A DNA stretch of 64,000 nt from Actinospica sp035552695 (GTDB lineage: Bacteria; Actinomycetota; Actinomycetes; Streptomycetales; Catenulisporaceae), in contig NZ_DASZKT010000032.1 of assembly GCF_035552695.1 (NCBI RefSeq), forward strand, positions 1 through 64,000, given 5' to 3'. The notes beneath the pieces are model-generated. The model was given only the letters and a program-made list of their open reading frames with translations, ran no database searches and was not told the DNA's origin. A program made the translations under genes and the position numbers. Each line of letters begins with the position of its first letter. Within the stretch, counting starts at the first letter, position 1. Shown here piece after piece: positions 8,452 through 15,648 of the stretch.

Positions 8452-9374
8452 CCGCCGCGACGTTCACCGGAAACGAGACCACGGCCGAGACGCCGGCGGC
8501 ACGCCGCAACCGGCGGCGCCGCTTCAGCCTCGCGCGGGCGATCCTGCACACCTTCCTGATCGCCACGTGCATCGTGTTCATCGCGCCCGTGCTCTACGCG
8601 CTCTACACCTCGCTACGCCCGTACGCGGACACCGCCAAACACGGCTACGTCTCCATCGGCGGCCACTACAACTTCACCAACTTCTCGAACGCCTGGAGCG
8701 AGGCGGACCTGCCGCTCTACTTCAAGAACTCCGCGATCATCACGATCCCGGCGCTCCTGATCACGCTCTGGCTGGCGAGCATGGCGGCGTTCGTCCTCGC
8801 GCGGCACAGCTTCAAGTTCAACCTGCTGATGCTGATGATCTTCACCGCGGGCAACCTGCTGCCGCAGCAGGCGATCATCACGCCGCTGTACAAGCTCTAC
8901 ATCACCATTCCGCTGCCGTCGTTCCTGTCGGACTCCGGCCACCTCGACGACTCGTTCTTCGGCCTGATCCTGATCCACGTCGCGTTCCAGACCGGCTTCT
9001 GCGTGTTCGTGCTCTCCAACTTCATGCGCACGGTTCCGAACGAGATCACCGAGGCGGCCCGCGTGGACGGCGCCTCGGAGTGGCGGCAGTACTGGCAGGT
9101 CGTGCTGCCGCTGTGCCGCCCGGCCCTCGCCGCGCTGGCCACGCTCGAGTTCACCTGGATCTACAACGACTTCTTCTGGGCGACGGTGCTCATGCAGACC
9201 GGATCCAACCGCCCGATCACGGCGGCGCTGAACAACCTCACCGGTCAGTTCTTCACCGACAACAACCTGATCTCGGCGGCCTCGATGATCGTGGCCGTGC
9301 CGACGCTGGTGGTCTTCTTCGCCCTGCAGAAGCAGTTCGTCTCCGGGCTCACGCTCGGCGCGAACAAGGGCTGA
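8448..9374 (+). CDS. sugar ABC transporter permease (MalG type)
   Basis: Second permease, 308 residues, with about six transmembrane helices. The EAA loop reads ITEAARVDGASEWRQYWQVV, and the C-terminus (FVSGLTLGANKG) is the usual end of MalG-like proteins (GLTAGAVKG in relatives). The ATG at 8448 lies inside the stop of the first permease. The operon ends in a hairpin shared with the convergent deoR gene. Assignment to the CUT1 sugar family rests on the EAA loop and operon context; the substrate is not determined by the sequence. Confidence 0.93.
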   Translation: MTAATFTGNETTAETPAARRNRRRRFSLARAILHTFLIATCIVFIAPVLYALYTSLRPYADTAKHGYVSIGGHYNFTNFSNAWSEADLPLYFKNSAIITIPALLITLWLASMAAFVLARHSFKFNLLMLMIFTAGNLLPQQAIITPLYKLYITIPLPSFLSDSGHLDDSFFGLILIHVAFQTGFCVFVLSNFMRTVPNEITEAARVDGASEWRQYWQVVLPLCRPALAALATLEFTWIYNDFFWATVLMQTGSNRPITAALNNLTGQFFTDNNLISAASMIVAVPTLVVFFALQKQFVSGLTLGANKG

Positions 9375-9392
9375 CCGCGGAGCGCGTGCGCG

Positions 9393-9418
9393 GAGGTCTG
9401 ATCCGCGGGTCAGACCTC
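9393..9418. terminator. bidirectional hairpin between convergent permease and deoR
   Basis: Perfect 9-bp stem GAGGTCTGA / TCAGACCTC around an 8-nt loop. The stop codon of the minus-strand deoR gene lies within the right arm. Being symmetric, the hairpin can end both convergent transcripts. Confidence 0.6.
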
Positions 9419-10225
9419 TGCCAGCATCAGGTCGCCGACCAGCTCGGCGGCGGTCTCCCTGGCGTCCTCGGACAGTCCCGGGTCGGTGATCCACAGGTCC
9501 ACGTCGGACAGCCGGGCGAAGCCGGCCAGGCCGGTCAGCCCCCACTTCGTGTGGTCGGCCACCGCGATCACCCGGCGGGCCGAGGCCACCAGCGCGCGGT
9601 TCGTCTCGGCCTCGGCGAGGTTCGGCGTGGACAGGCCGGCCTCCGGGGAGATCCCGTGGCTGCCGAGGAACACGGCGTCGAAGTGCAGGCTGCGGATCGC
9701 CGCGTCCGCCACCGGGCCGACCAGCGCGTCCGAGGGGGTGCGCACGCCGCCGGTGAGCACGACCGTGGGGCCGGGGCCGCCGTTCGGGTTGGCCGCCGCG
9801 TAGAAGCGCTCGGCGATCCGGATGCTGTTGGTGACCACCGTCAGCCCGGGCACCGCGGTGAGCCGGCCGGCCAGCGCGTACGTCGTGGTGCCCGCCGACA
9901 GCGCGATCGCGCTGCCCGGGACGACCAGCACCGCGGCGGCCTGGGCGATCGCCTCCTTGAGGGCGGTGTCCCGGTCCTGCTTCGCCTCGAAGCCGGGCTC
10001 GTAGGCGCTCGACTCGCCGACGGCCACCGCCCCGCCGTGCACCTTCTCCAGCTGCCCGGCCCTGGCCAGCGCGTCCAGGTCGCGCCGGATCGTCATGTCC
10101 GAGACCCGGAACCGGTCGACCAGTTCCGTCACCCGCACCCCGCCGCGCTCGCGCACCTCGCGCACGATGGCGGCCCGGCGTTGCCCGGCCAGTAGGCCGC
10201 GTTCGCTGCTGTCAGTCTGCGTCAC
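9410..10225 (-). CDS. DeoR-family transcriptional regulator
   Basis: Sugar-metabolism repressor, 271 residues. The N-terminal winged helix-turn-helix has the DeoR signature region (VRVTELVDRFRVSDMTIRRD, followed by KVHGGAV). The C-terminal DeoRC effector domain resembles sugar-phosphate isomerases and contains SAGTTTYALA, VVTNS and LTGGV. Family members usually respond to phosphorylated sugars. The GTG at 10223-10225 leaves the usual short lead-in before the HTH. The gene is divergent from galT and convergent with the sugar importer. A shared motif upstream of both targets (5965-5976, 10248-10259) suggests control of both and of itself. Confidence 0.92.
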   Translation of the reverse strand: MTQTDSSERGLLAGQRRAAIVREVRERGGVRVTELVDRFRVSDMTIRRDLDALARAGQLEKVHGGAVAVGESSAYEPGFEAKQDRDTALKEAIAQAAAVLVVPGSAIALSAGTTTYALAGRLTAVPGLTVVTNSIRIAERFYAAANPNGGPGPTVVLTGGVRTPSDALVGPVADAAIRSLHFDAVFLGSHGISPEAGLSTPNLAEAETNRALVASARRVIAVADHTKWGLTGLAGFARLSDVDLWITDPGLSEDARETAAELVGDLMLAEV

Positions 10226-10247
10226 ACCACCATGCTATCCCTTGTGC

Positions 10248-10285
10248 GTTTACGTTTGACTATGTTTAAATACGAGGCGTAGACG
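10248..10285 (+). promoter_or_regulatory. galTK promoter with candidate DeoR operator
   Basis: GTTTACGTTTGA (10248-10259) overlaps a -35-like TTGACT (10256-10261); an 18-bp spacer leads to TAGACG (10280-10285). A further GTTTAAA follows at 10264-10270, giving the direct-repeat look common at DeoR-family sites. A repressor bound here would block the -35 of galT and sit close to the deoR start. Confidence 0.5.
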
Positions 10286-10318
10286 GTGTCCGGCTGCAAG
10301 AAGTGAAGAGGCGCGGTA

Positions 10319-11377
10319 GTGAAGAAGACCGTGATCACCCTGGCCGACGGCCGGGAGCTGTTCTATTACGACTCCGGCGACGGCGAGGCGCGCGGGCAGT
10401 ACGCCGACCGGCGGCCGCTCGAGCCCATGCACCGCGCCGCGGAGACCCGCCACGACGAGGCACAGGGCGAATGGATCGCCATCGCCGCGCAGCGGCAGAA
10501 CCGGACCTACAAGCCGCCGGCCGACCAGTGCCCGCTGTGCCCGACCGTGGGCGACCGGCTGACCGAGATCCCGGCGCCGAGCTACGAGGTGGCCGTCTTC
10601 GAGAACCGCTTCCCCTCGCTCGGCGGACCGGACGGCGGGCGCTGCGAGGTCGTGTGTTTCACGTCCGAACACGACAAGTCCTTCGCCGGCCTGAGCGAGG
10701 CGCGGGCGGCGCTGGTGCTCGAGGCGTGGACCGACCGGACCGCGGACCTGCTGGGCCGGCCGGACGTGCGCCAGGTCTACGTCTTCGAGAACCGCGGCGA
10801 GGAGATCGGCGTCACCCTCGCGCATCCGCACGGCCAGATCTACGCGTTCCCCTACGTCGCGCCCAAGATGGACCGCGCGATCACGCAGGCGGCCGCGTAC
10901 CGCGAGCGCACCGGCCGCAACCTGTTCGAGGACATCGTCGAACGCGAATCCGCCGGCGAGCGGGTGATCGAGGAGAACGAGCACTGGATCGCCTTCACCC
11001 CGTACGCCGCGCGCTGGCCGTATGAGGCGCACCTGTACCCGAAACGGCGCACTTCGGACTTCACCGCGCTGGACGACGCGCAGCGCGCCGCGTTCCCCCC
11101 GATCTACCTCAGCCTACTGCGACGATTCGACGGCCTGTTCCCGGCGCCGGAGGGCCGGCCGGCCAACCGCACCCCGTACATCTCGGCCTGGCACCAGGCG
11201 CCGAAGCGGGCTCCGGGCGCGACGACGGAAGCCGCGCTGCACGCCGAGATTTTCACGGTCCGCCGGGCGCCCGGGAAGCTGAAGTACCTGGCTGGAGCGG
11301 AATCCGGGATGGGCGCCTTCGCGAGCGACACCACCCCCGAACAAGCGGCGCTTGCACTCCGTAGCGCGGGACGGTGA
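10319..11377 (+). CDS. galT: galactose-1-phosphate uridylyltransferase
   Basis: Leloir-pathway enzyme that exchanges UMP between UDP-glucose and galactose-1-phosphate. The protein has 352 residues, the usual length. The HIT-like catalytic motif HPHGQ is at 169-173, with His171 as the uridylylated nucleophile by homology. CPLC at 71-74 matches the zinc-binding cysteine pair, and YAARWPYEAHLYPKR is the conserved C-terminal segment. The GTG at 10319 sits after AAGAGGCG. galK follows 71 bp after the stop. No galE is visible, so the UDP-galactose 4-epimerase must be encoded elsewhere. Confidence 0.97.
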   Translation: MKKTVITLADGRELFYYDSGDGEARGQYADRRPLEPMHRAAETRHDEAQGEWIAIAAQRQNRTYKPPADQCPLCPTVGDRLTEIPAPSYEVAVFENRFPSLGGPDGGRCEVVCFTSEHDKSFAGLSEARAALVLEAWTDRTADLLGRPDVRQVYVFENRGEEIGVTLAHPHGQIYAFPYVAPKMDRAITQAAAYRERTGRNLFEDIVERESAGERVIEENEHWIAFTPYAARWPYEAHLYPKRRTSDFTALDDAQRAAFPPIYLSLLRRFDGLFPAPEGRPANRTPYISAWHQAPKRAPGATTEAALHAEIFTVRRAPGKLKYLAGAESGMGAFASDTTPEQAALALRSAGR

Positions 11378-11448
11378 ATACTGTGCCAAGTAGGCGCGCG
11401 TTGACCGTGGCTACGCAAGGCGGAGCGGAAGAAGGAGCAACCGACAGT

Positions 11449-12624
11449 ATGTCGATCGCCGCACAGGAGGCCGCAGAGGCTGCCAGGAAGATGTTCGAGG
11501 CCGTCTACGGCGCGGTGCCGACCGGGATTTTCGCGGCTCCGGGCCGGGTGAACGTGATCGGCGAGCACACCGACTACAACGAGGGCTTCGTGCTCCCGAT
11601 GGCCATCGACCGGTACACCGCGGTGGCCGCCGCACCGCGGCTCGACGGCCTGCTGCGGATGGTCTCCGGGCAGGGCGAGACCGGCGTCCTCGAGATTCCC
11701 GTCGCGTCGCTGATCCCCGGTGAGCGCACCGGCTGGGCGGACTATCCGGCGGGCGTGGCCTGGGCGATGATCGGCGCGGGCGCGCTCCCGGCCGACTTCA
11801 AGGGCGCCGACCTGGCGTTCTCCTCGCGCGTCCCGGTCGGCTCCGGTCTCTCCTCGTCGGCGGCCCTCGAATGCTCCACCGGCCTCGCCCTGGCGGCGCT
11901 CTCCGGCAAGCCGATCTCGCCCGCCGAACTCGCCCGGCTTTCGCAGTACGCGGAGAACGCGTACGCGCACGTGCCCTGCGGCCCGCTGGACCAGCTCTCC
12001 TCGGCGTTCGGCGCGGCGGACGCGGTGCTGCACATCGACACGCGCACGTTCGACATCGCGATACACCCCTTCGCGCTCGGCGAGGCCGGCCTCGCACTGC
12101 TGGTGATGAACACGAAGGTGCAGCACCAGCACGGCGAGAGCGGCTACGCGGACCGTCGCGCGGCCTGCGAGCGCGCGGCCCGGCTGATGGGCGTTCCGGC
12201 GCTGCGCGACCTGAGCTTCGCAGACCTCGAACGTGCCGCGACGGTGCTGGACGAGGCGGACCTGCGCCGGGTCCGGCACGTGGTGACCGAGAACGACCGG
12301 GTCAACCGCTTCGTCAGCCTGCTGCAGCTCGGCCCGCTGGAGGGCCCGCGGCTGAACTCGGCGGGCGAACTGCTGACCGCCTCGCACATCTCGCTGCGCG
12401 ACGACTTCGAGGTCTCCTGCGCGGAGCTCGACATCGTGGTGGACGCGGCGCTGCGCGGCGGCGCGCACGGCGCCCGGATGACCGGCGGCGGCTTCGGCGG
12501 CTGCGCGATCGCCCTGGTGTCCACGGAGCGGCTCGAGCGGGTCGCGGAGACGGTCTCCGAGGCGCTGCCGCAGGCCGAGCTGTTCACGGTCGTCGCGGAC
12601 CGCGGCGCCTACCAAGTGGCGTAG
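11449..12624 (+). CDS. galK: galactokinase
   Basis: GHMP-family kinase that phosphorylates galactose at C1, 391 residues. Motif 1 is GRVNVIGEHTDYNEGF (galactokinase signature). The ATP loop is PVGSGLSSSAALECS, and motif 3 is RMTGGGFGGCAIAL. I start it at ATG 11449, preceded by AAGGAG (11432-11437). The same frame is open upstream to a GTG near 11374, but that would add 25 residues before the usual N-terminus. It is in one operon with galT and presumably under the same DeoR-type control. Together the pair converts galactose taken up by the nearby importer into central-metabolism intermediates. Confidence 0.97.
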   Translation: MSIAAQEAAEAARKMFEAVYGAVPTGIFAAPGRVNVIGEHTDYNEGFVLPMAIDRYTAVAAAPRLDGLLRMVSGQGETGVLEIPVASLIPGERTGWADYPAGVAWAMIGAGALPADFKGADLAFSSRVPVGSGLSSSAALECSTGLALAALSGKPISPAELARLSQYAENAYAHVPCGPLDQLSSAFGAADAVLHIDTRTFDIAIHPFALGEAGLALLVMNTKVQHQHGESGYADRRAACERAARLMGVPALRDLSFADLERAATVLDEADLRRVRHVVTENDRVNRFVSLLQLGPLEGPRLNSAGELLTASHISLRDDFEVSCAELDIVVDAALRGGAHGARMTGGGFGGCAIALVSTERLERVAETVSEALPQAELFTVVADRGAYQVA

Positions 12625-12677
12625 CGTCAGGCGCGGGGCTCTGCGTGAAAACTCGTTCGTGCTGATTAACTACTGGC

Positions 12678-13241
12678 ATGAGCGAATCGCGTAGAGCTCC
12701 GTTTCCGTTCAACCCCTATGACAACCTGCCCGAGCTGCCGACGTTCACGGTGACGAGCACCGACGTCTCGGACGGCGTGACCGTGCCGCCGCCGGTCAGC
12801 TCGAAGGCCTTCGGCGTGCCCGGCGGCGAGGACCTGTCCCCGCAGCTGTCCTGGTCCGGGTTCCCCGCCGAGACCAAGTCCTTCGCGGTCACCTGCTACG
12901 ACCCGGACGCGCCGACCGGCTCCGGCTTCTGGCACTGGGCCGTCGCCGACGTGCCGGTGAACGTGACCGAACTGCCGACCGGCGCGGGCACCCCGGGCGC
13001 CGAGTCGCTGCCCAAGGGCGCGCTCACCCTGGCGAACAGCGCGGGCTTCGCCGGCTTCGTCGGCAGCGCCCCGCCCGCGGGCCACGGTCCGCACCGCTAC
13101 TTCTTCGTGGTGCACGCGGTGGACGTGGAGAGCCTCGGCCTCGACGCGTCGACCCGGCCGGAGGTGCTCGGCTTCAACCTGTTCTTCCACTCGCTGGCCC
13201 GGGCGTTCGTGGTGCCGATCTTCGATGTCGCAGTGGGCTGA
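12678..13241 (+). CDS. YbhB/YbcL-type PEBP family protein
   Basis: Phosphatidylethanolamine-binding-protein (Raf-kinase-inhibitor-like) fold, 187 residues. The ligand-pocket motifs are present: LSPQLSW, CYDPDAPTGSGFWHW and HRYFFVVHAV. Bacterial members are cytosolic or periplasmic and of poorly known function. There is no signal peptide. The gene stands alone between galK and the AlaX-like gene, 53 bp after galK, and may be read from the same transcript. Family assignment is strong; role unknown. Confidence 0.9.
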   Translation: MSESRRAPFPFNPYDNLPELPTFTVTSTDVSDGVTVPPPVSSKAFGVPGGEDLSPQLSWSGFPAETKSFAVTCYDPDAPTGSGFWHWAVADVPVNVTELPTGAGTPGAESLPKGALTLANSAGFAGFVGSAPPAGHGPHRYFFVVHAVDVESLGLDASTRPEVLGFNLFFHSLARAFVVPIFDVAVG

Positions 13242-13322
13242 GACGCCGACTTCTCGCGCGGGTCTCCGGCGAATCCCGGGGACCCGCCCCCGATCTCATC
13301 CCCGGCGTGCGAGACTGAGGGC

Positions 13323-14225
13323 ATGTTGCAGCACGACACGACCCTGGTGACGTTCCCGAGCGGTGCGACCGAGGGCGCGTCGGCGGTACGAGCGCTCGTG
13401 CCGCTCGGGGCGCGCGACGCCGTCGGCGTCCTCGGGCTGATCGTGGACACCACGCCCTTCCACCCGGTCGACCACACCTGGCCCGACCAGCCAGGCGACA
13501 GTGGAACCGTGCTGGTGGACGGCGTGGTCTACCCCGTCGTCGACGCCGTGACCGGTGCCATCGGCCCGGACGGCCAGTTCGCGCTCGGCGAGGAGATCCC
13601 GGTCAAGCGCGGCGACGAGGCGTGGACCTGGCAGGTCGTGCACCTGCTTGAGGCCGTCCCGCAGCCGGAGGCGCTGCTCGGCGCCAACGCCCAGCTCCGC
13701 GTGGACGCCGACCGCAGGCGGGCCCTGTCGGCCGCGCACACCGGCTGCCACGTCATGGCGCTGGCCCTCAACGAGGCGCTGGCCGAGCGCTGGCGCAAGC
13801 CCCCCGGCCGCGAGGACTCCTTCGGCCGCCCCGACTTCGACGCCATCGCGATGGAGTCGTCGCGGATGGACGAGCACGCCAGCACGGACCGGTACCGGAT
13901 CGGCAAATCCCTGCGCAAGAAGGGCTTCGACCCCGACGGCCTCGCCGAGCAGCTGCCCGAACTGGCCGACCGCGTCAACACCCGCCTCGCCGAGTGGATC
14001 GCCGCCGACGCCCGCGTCCGCATCGAGATCTTCGGCGGCGAGAAGACCGCCCGCCTCACCGCCCGCCGTGAATGGGTCTGTGAGCTCCCCGAGGGCACCG
14101 CCTCCATCTTCTGCGGCGGCACCCACGTGAGCCGCCTGGGCGAGCTGGACGCCCTGCAGTGCACGCTGTCGCTCTCCGAGGACGCATCCGAGCTAGTCGT
14201 CGTGACGGTGCCCAAACTGCTGTAG
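13323..14225 (+). CDS. AlaX-like alanyl-tRNA editing protein
   Basis: Stand-alone trans-editing domain related to the editing half of alanyl-tRNA synthetase, 300 residues. The four metal-binding residues are present: HTGCH (His139, His143) and CGGTH (Cys264, His268). The N-terminal segment TTPFHPVDHTWPDQPGDSGT replaces the usual TxFYPxxGGQPxDxG barrel motif with a somewhat diverged version. Such proteins hydrolyse Ser- or Gly-tRNA(Ala). The region between the two metal motifs is longer than in short AlaX proteins. It has no partner gene. Class is fairly sure, exact tRNA substrate unknown. Confidence 0.82.
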   Translation: MLQHDTTLVTFPSGATEGASAVRALVPLGARDAVGVLGLIVDTTPFHPVDHTWPDQPGDSGTVLVDGVVYPVVDAVTGAIGPDGQFALGEEIPVKRGDEAWTWQVVHLLEAVPQPEALLGANAQLRVDADRRRALSAAHTGCHVMALALNEALAERWRKPPGREDSFGRPDFDAIAMESSRMDEHASTDRYRIGKSLRKKGFDPDGLAEQLPELADRVNTRLAEWIAADARVRIEIFGGEKTARLTARREWVCELPEGTASIFCGGTHVSRLGELDALQCTLSLSEDASELVVVTVPKLL

Positions 14226-14293
14226 TCAGCCGCTGCAGCCGGCCGCCGTAGTCCGTGATCCGCCGCCCGATGCACGCGAGATAAGATCCGCGC

Positions 14294-14482
14294 ATGTACT
14301 TCACCGACCGGGGCATCGAGGAACTCGCTCAGCGACGCGGCGAGGAACAGGTCACGCTCGAATGGCTCGCCGAGCAGCTGCGCACCTTCGTCGACCTGAA
14401 CCCCGACTTCGAAACCCCCGTCGAGCGCCTGGCAACCTGGCTCGCCCGCCTAGACGACGAGGACGAGGACCCGGACGAGTAG
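14294..14482 (+). CDS. DUF6104 family small protein
   Basis: A 62-residue acidic protein beginning MYFTDRGIEELAQRRGEEQV and ending in a run of Asp/Glu. This closely resembles a short protein conserved in Streptomyces and relatives (DUF6104 as I recall it). There is no membrane segment, no cysteine and no known catalytic motif. The composition suggests a small helical partner protein. The ATG is well placed, and the stop slightly overlaps the end of the opposing methyltransferase remnant. Function unknown. Confidence 0.8.
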   Translation: MYFTDRGIEELAQRRGEEQVTLEWLAEQLRTFVDLNPDFETPVERLATWLARLDDEDEDPDE

Positions 14483-14503
14483 TTCGCGTCGCAGACGGGC
14501 TGT

Positions 14504-14755
14504 GTTGAAGTTCAGCAGGTCCGGCGGACGATCACCATTGCGCACGACGTTATCAATCACGATCACGCTTCCGCCCGCACCGGCGATCTGGCACGGCATC
14601 GCCGGCAGCTTGCCCTGGTTCGGGGCCACCTCCGCTCTCGGCATCGTGGTCCGGTGGCCGGATTCGCGGGCGGCGGTGAGCGCCTGGTCCTCGCTGAAGA
14701 GCGCGTCGGCGAAGTAGACGTCGACGTCGCGCCAGGCGTCTTCGGATTCGTACAT
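14504..14755 (-). pseudogene. O-methyltransferase with large internal deletion
   Basis: The start MYESEDAWRDVDVYFADALF and the following EVAPNQGKL match the N-terminus of class I SAM-dependent O-methyltransferases of the caffeoyl-CoA type. The reading then jumps from QIAGAG directly to SVIVIDNVVRNG, the metal-binding DN segment that normally lies about 100 residues later. The SAM-binding GxxGG strand is therefore missing, and the tail after the DN motif is scrambled. The protein cannot bind SAM. The reading frame runs on into the DUF6104 gene region on the opposite strand. Confidence 0.7.
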
Positions 14756-14766
14756 CCCAGGCCGAA

Positions 14767-15228
14767 TCAGCCTTCTTCGGTTAGGACGGTCTCGAGCCGT
14801 GCCAGGAGGAGCGGCCAGCCCTCGCCCATGCCGTGGTACGCGTGCTTGGCGAGCGGGGAGTCGAGGTCGAAGCCGGCGTGCTCCAGGAAGAGGCGGGTGC
14901 CCTTGCCCTCGGGTTCGAGCCGCCACGTGATGACGGTGTCGAGCGTGCCCTCGGCGAAGCGGTAGGCGAGCAGCCGCTCCGGCTCGACGGTGGTCACCTC
15001 GCAGGGCTGGAGGCCCCATTCCCGCATGTCGAGGGTGAAGCGGTGGCCGACGAGCGGCTTGATGTCGCTCTTCGTGAACCAGCGGGCGAGGCGCTCCGGC
15101 TCGGTCAGCGCGGCCCACACCTTGGCGGGCGGGTGCGGCAGGAAGCGGTCGCAGCGGATGACGGCCGGCTTCCCGGCGTCCACGGCCTTCTCGGGATTCT
15201 CGGCCTTCCCGGGATTCTCGGCGGTCAT
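14767..15228 (-). CDS. SRPBCC (AHSA1-like) protein
   Basis: START/SRPBCC-fold protein, 153 residues, of the activator-of-Hsp90 homology 1 type. Features are the FLPHPPAKVWAALTEPERLARWF start motif region, a central LVGHRFTLDMREWG, and VITWRLEPEGKGTRLFLEHAGF near the end. Such proteins bind hydrophobic ligands in a deep cavity. It overlaps the ArsR gene by ATGA, a pairing very common in actinomycetes (ArsR regulator plus SRPBCC protein). The regulator-ligand-protein pair probably forms one self-regulated unit, but the ligand is unknown. Confidence 0.88.
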   Translation of the reverse strand: MTAENPGKAENPEKAVDAGKPAVIRCDRFLPHPPAKVWAALTEPERLARWFTKSDIKPLVGHRFTLDMREWGLQPCEVTTVEPERLLAYRFAEGTLDTVITWRLEPEGKGTRLFLEHAGFDLDSPLAKHAYHGMGEGWPLLLARLETVLTEEG

Positions 15229-15536
15229 GGGGTCTCCTCGTCCAGCAGTTCGGACAGCGCACGCAGGCGCTGGTTCCAGTACCGCTCGAAGGGGTGCAGC
15301 CAGTCGTCCACCTCGGCGAGCGGCGCCGCTTCCAGGTGGTAGAACCGGTGCCGTCCGCGCGGCTCCTCGCGTACCAGGCCCGCGCTCCGCAGCACCGCGA
15401 GGTGCTCGGAGACGGCCGGCCGGCCGAGTTCGAACATCCCGGCCAGGTCGCCCGTGGAGCGCGGGCCCGCACGCAGGCCCTCGAGCAGTCGGCGGCGCAC
15501 CGGATTGGCCAGCGCGCCGAACACGTCGGTCGACAT
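15225..15536 (-). CDS. ArsR-family transcriptional regulator
   Basis: Winged helix-turn-helix repressor of 103 residues. The HTH reads RSTGDLAGMFELGRPAVSEHLAVL, with wing EEPRGRHRFYHLE. It lacks the CxC metal-binding pair of classical ArsR/SmtB sensors, so it is probably not a metal sensor. The ATG at 15534-15536 is chosen from the family N-terminus MSTDVFGALANPVRRRLLEG; the frame stays open upstream only because the DNA there is a repeat array. It is coupled to the SRPBCC gene. Four 18-bp repeats with GACGCGTC cores lie 20 bp upstream and probably form its operator. Confidence 0.92.
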   Translation of the reverse strand: MSTDVFGALANPVRRRLLEGLRAGPRSTGDLAGMFELGRPAVSEHLAVLRSAGLVREEPRGRHRFYHLEAAPLAEVDDWLHPFERYWNQRLRALSELLDEETP

Positions 15537-15556
15537 GACTTCAAGATACGTCGGAG

Positions 15557-15628
15557 ATTCCCGACGCGTCAATCTTTCCCGACGCGTCAATCTTTCCCGA
15601 CGCATCGAGCTTTACCGACGCGTCGACC
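15557..15628 (-). repeat. four 18-bp tandem repeats upstream of arsR
   Basis: Contiguous units at 15557, 15575, 15593 and 15611, consensus TTTCCCGACGCGTCAATC. Units 1 and 2 differ only in the first base; unit 3 changes the core to GACGCATC, and unit 4 has TTTACC. Three of the four carry the palindrome GACGCGTC. An 18-bp period is close to two helical turns, so repressor dimers would stack on similar faces. The position just upstream of the ArsR start points to an operator array. Confidence 0.75.
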
Positions 15629-15648
15629 TTTCACGCGCTCCCGCCGCG

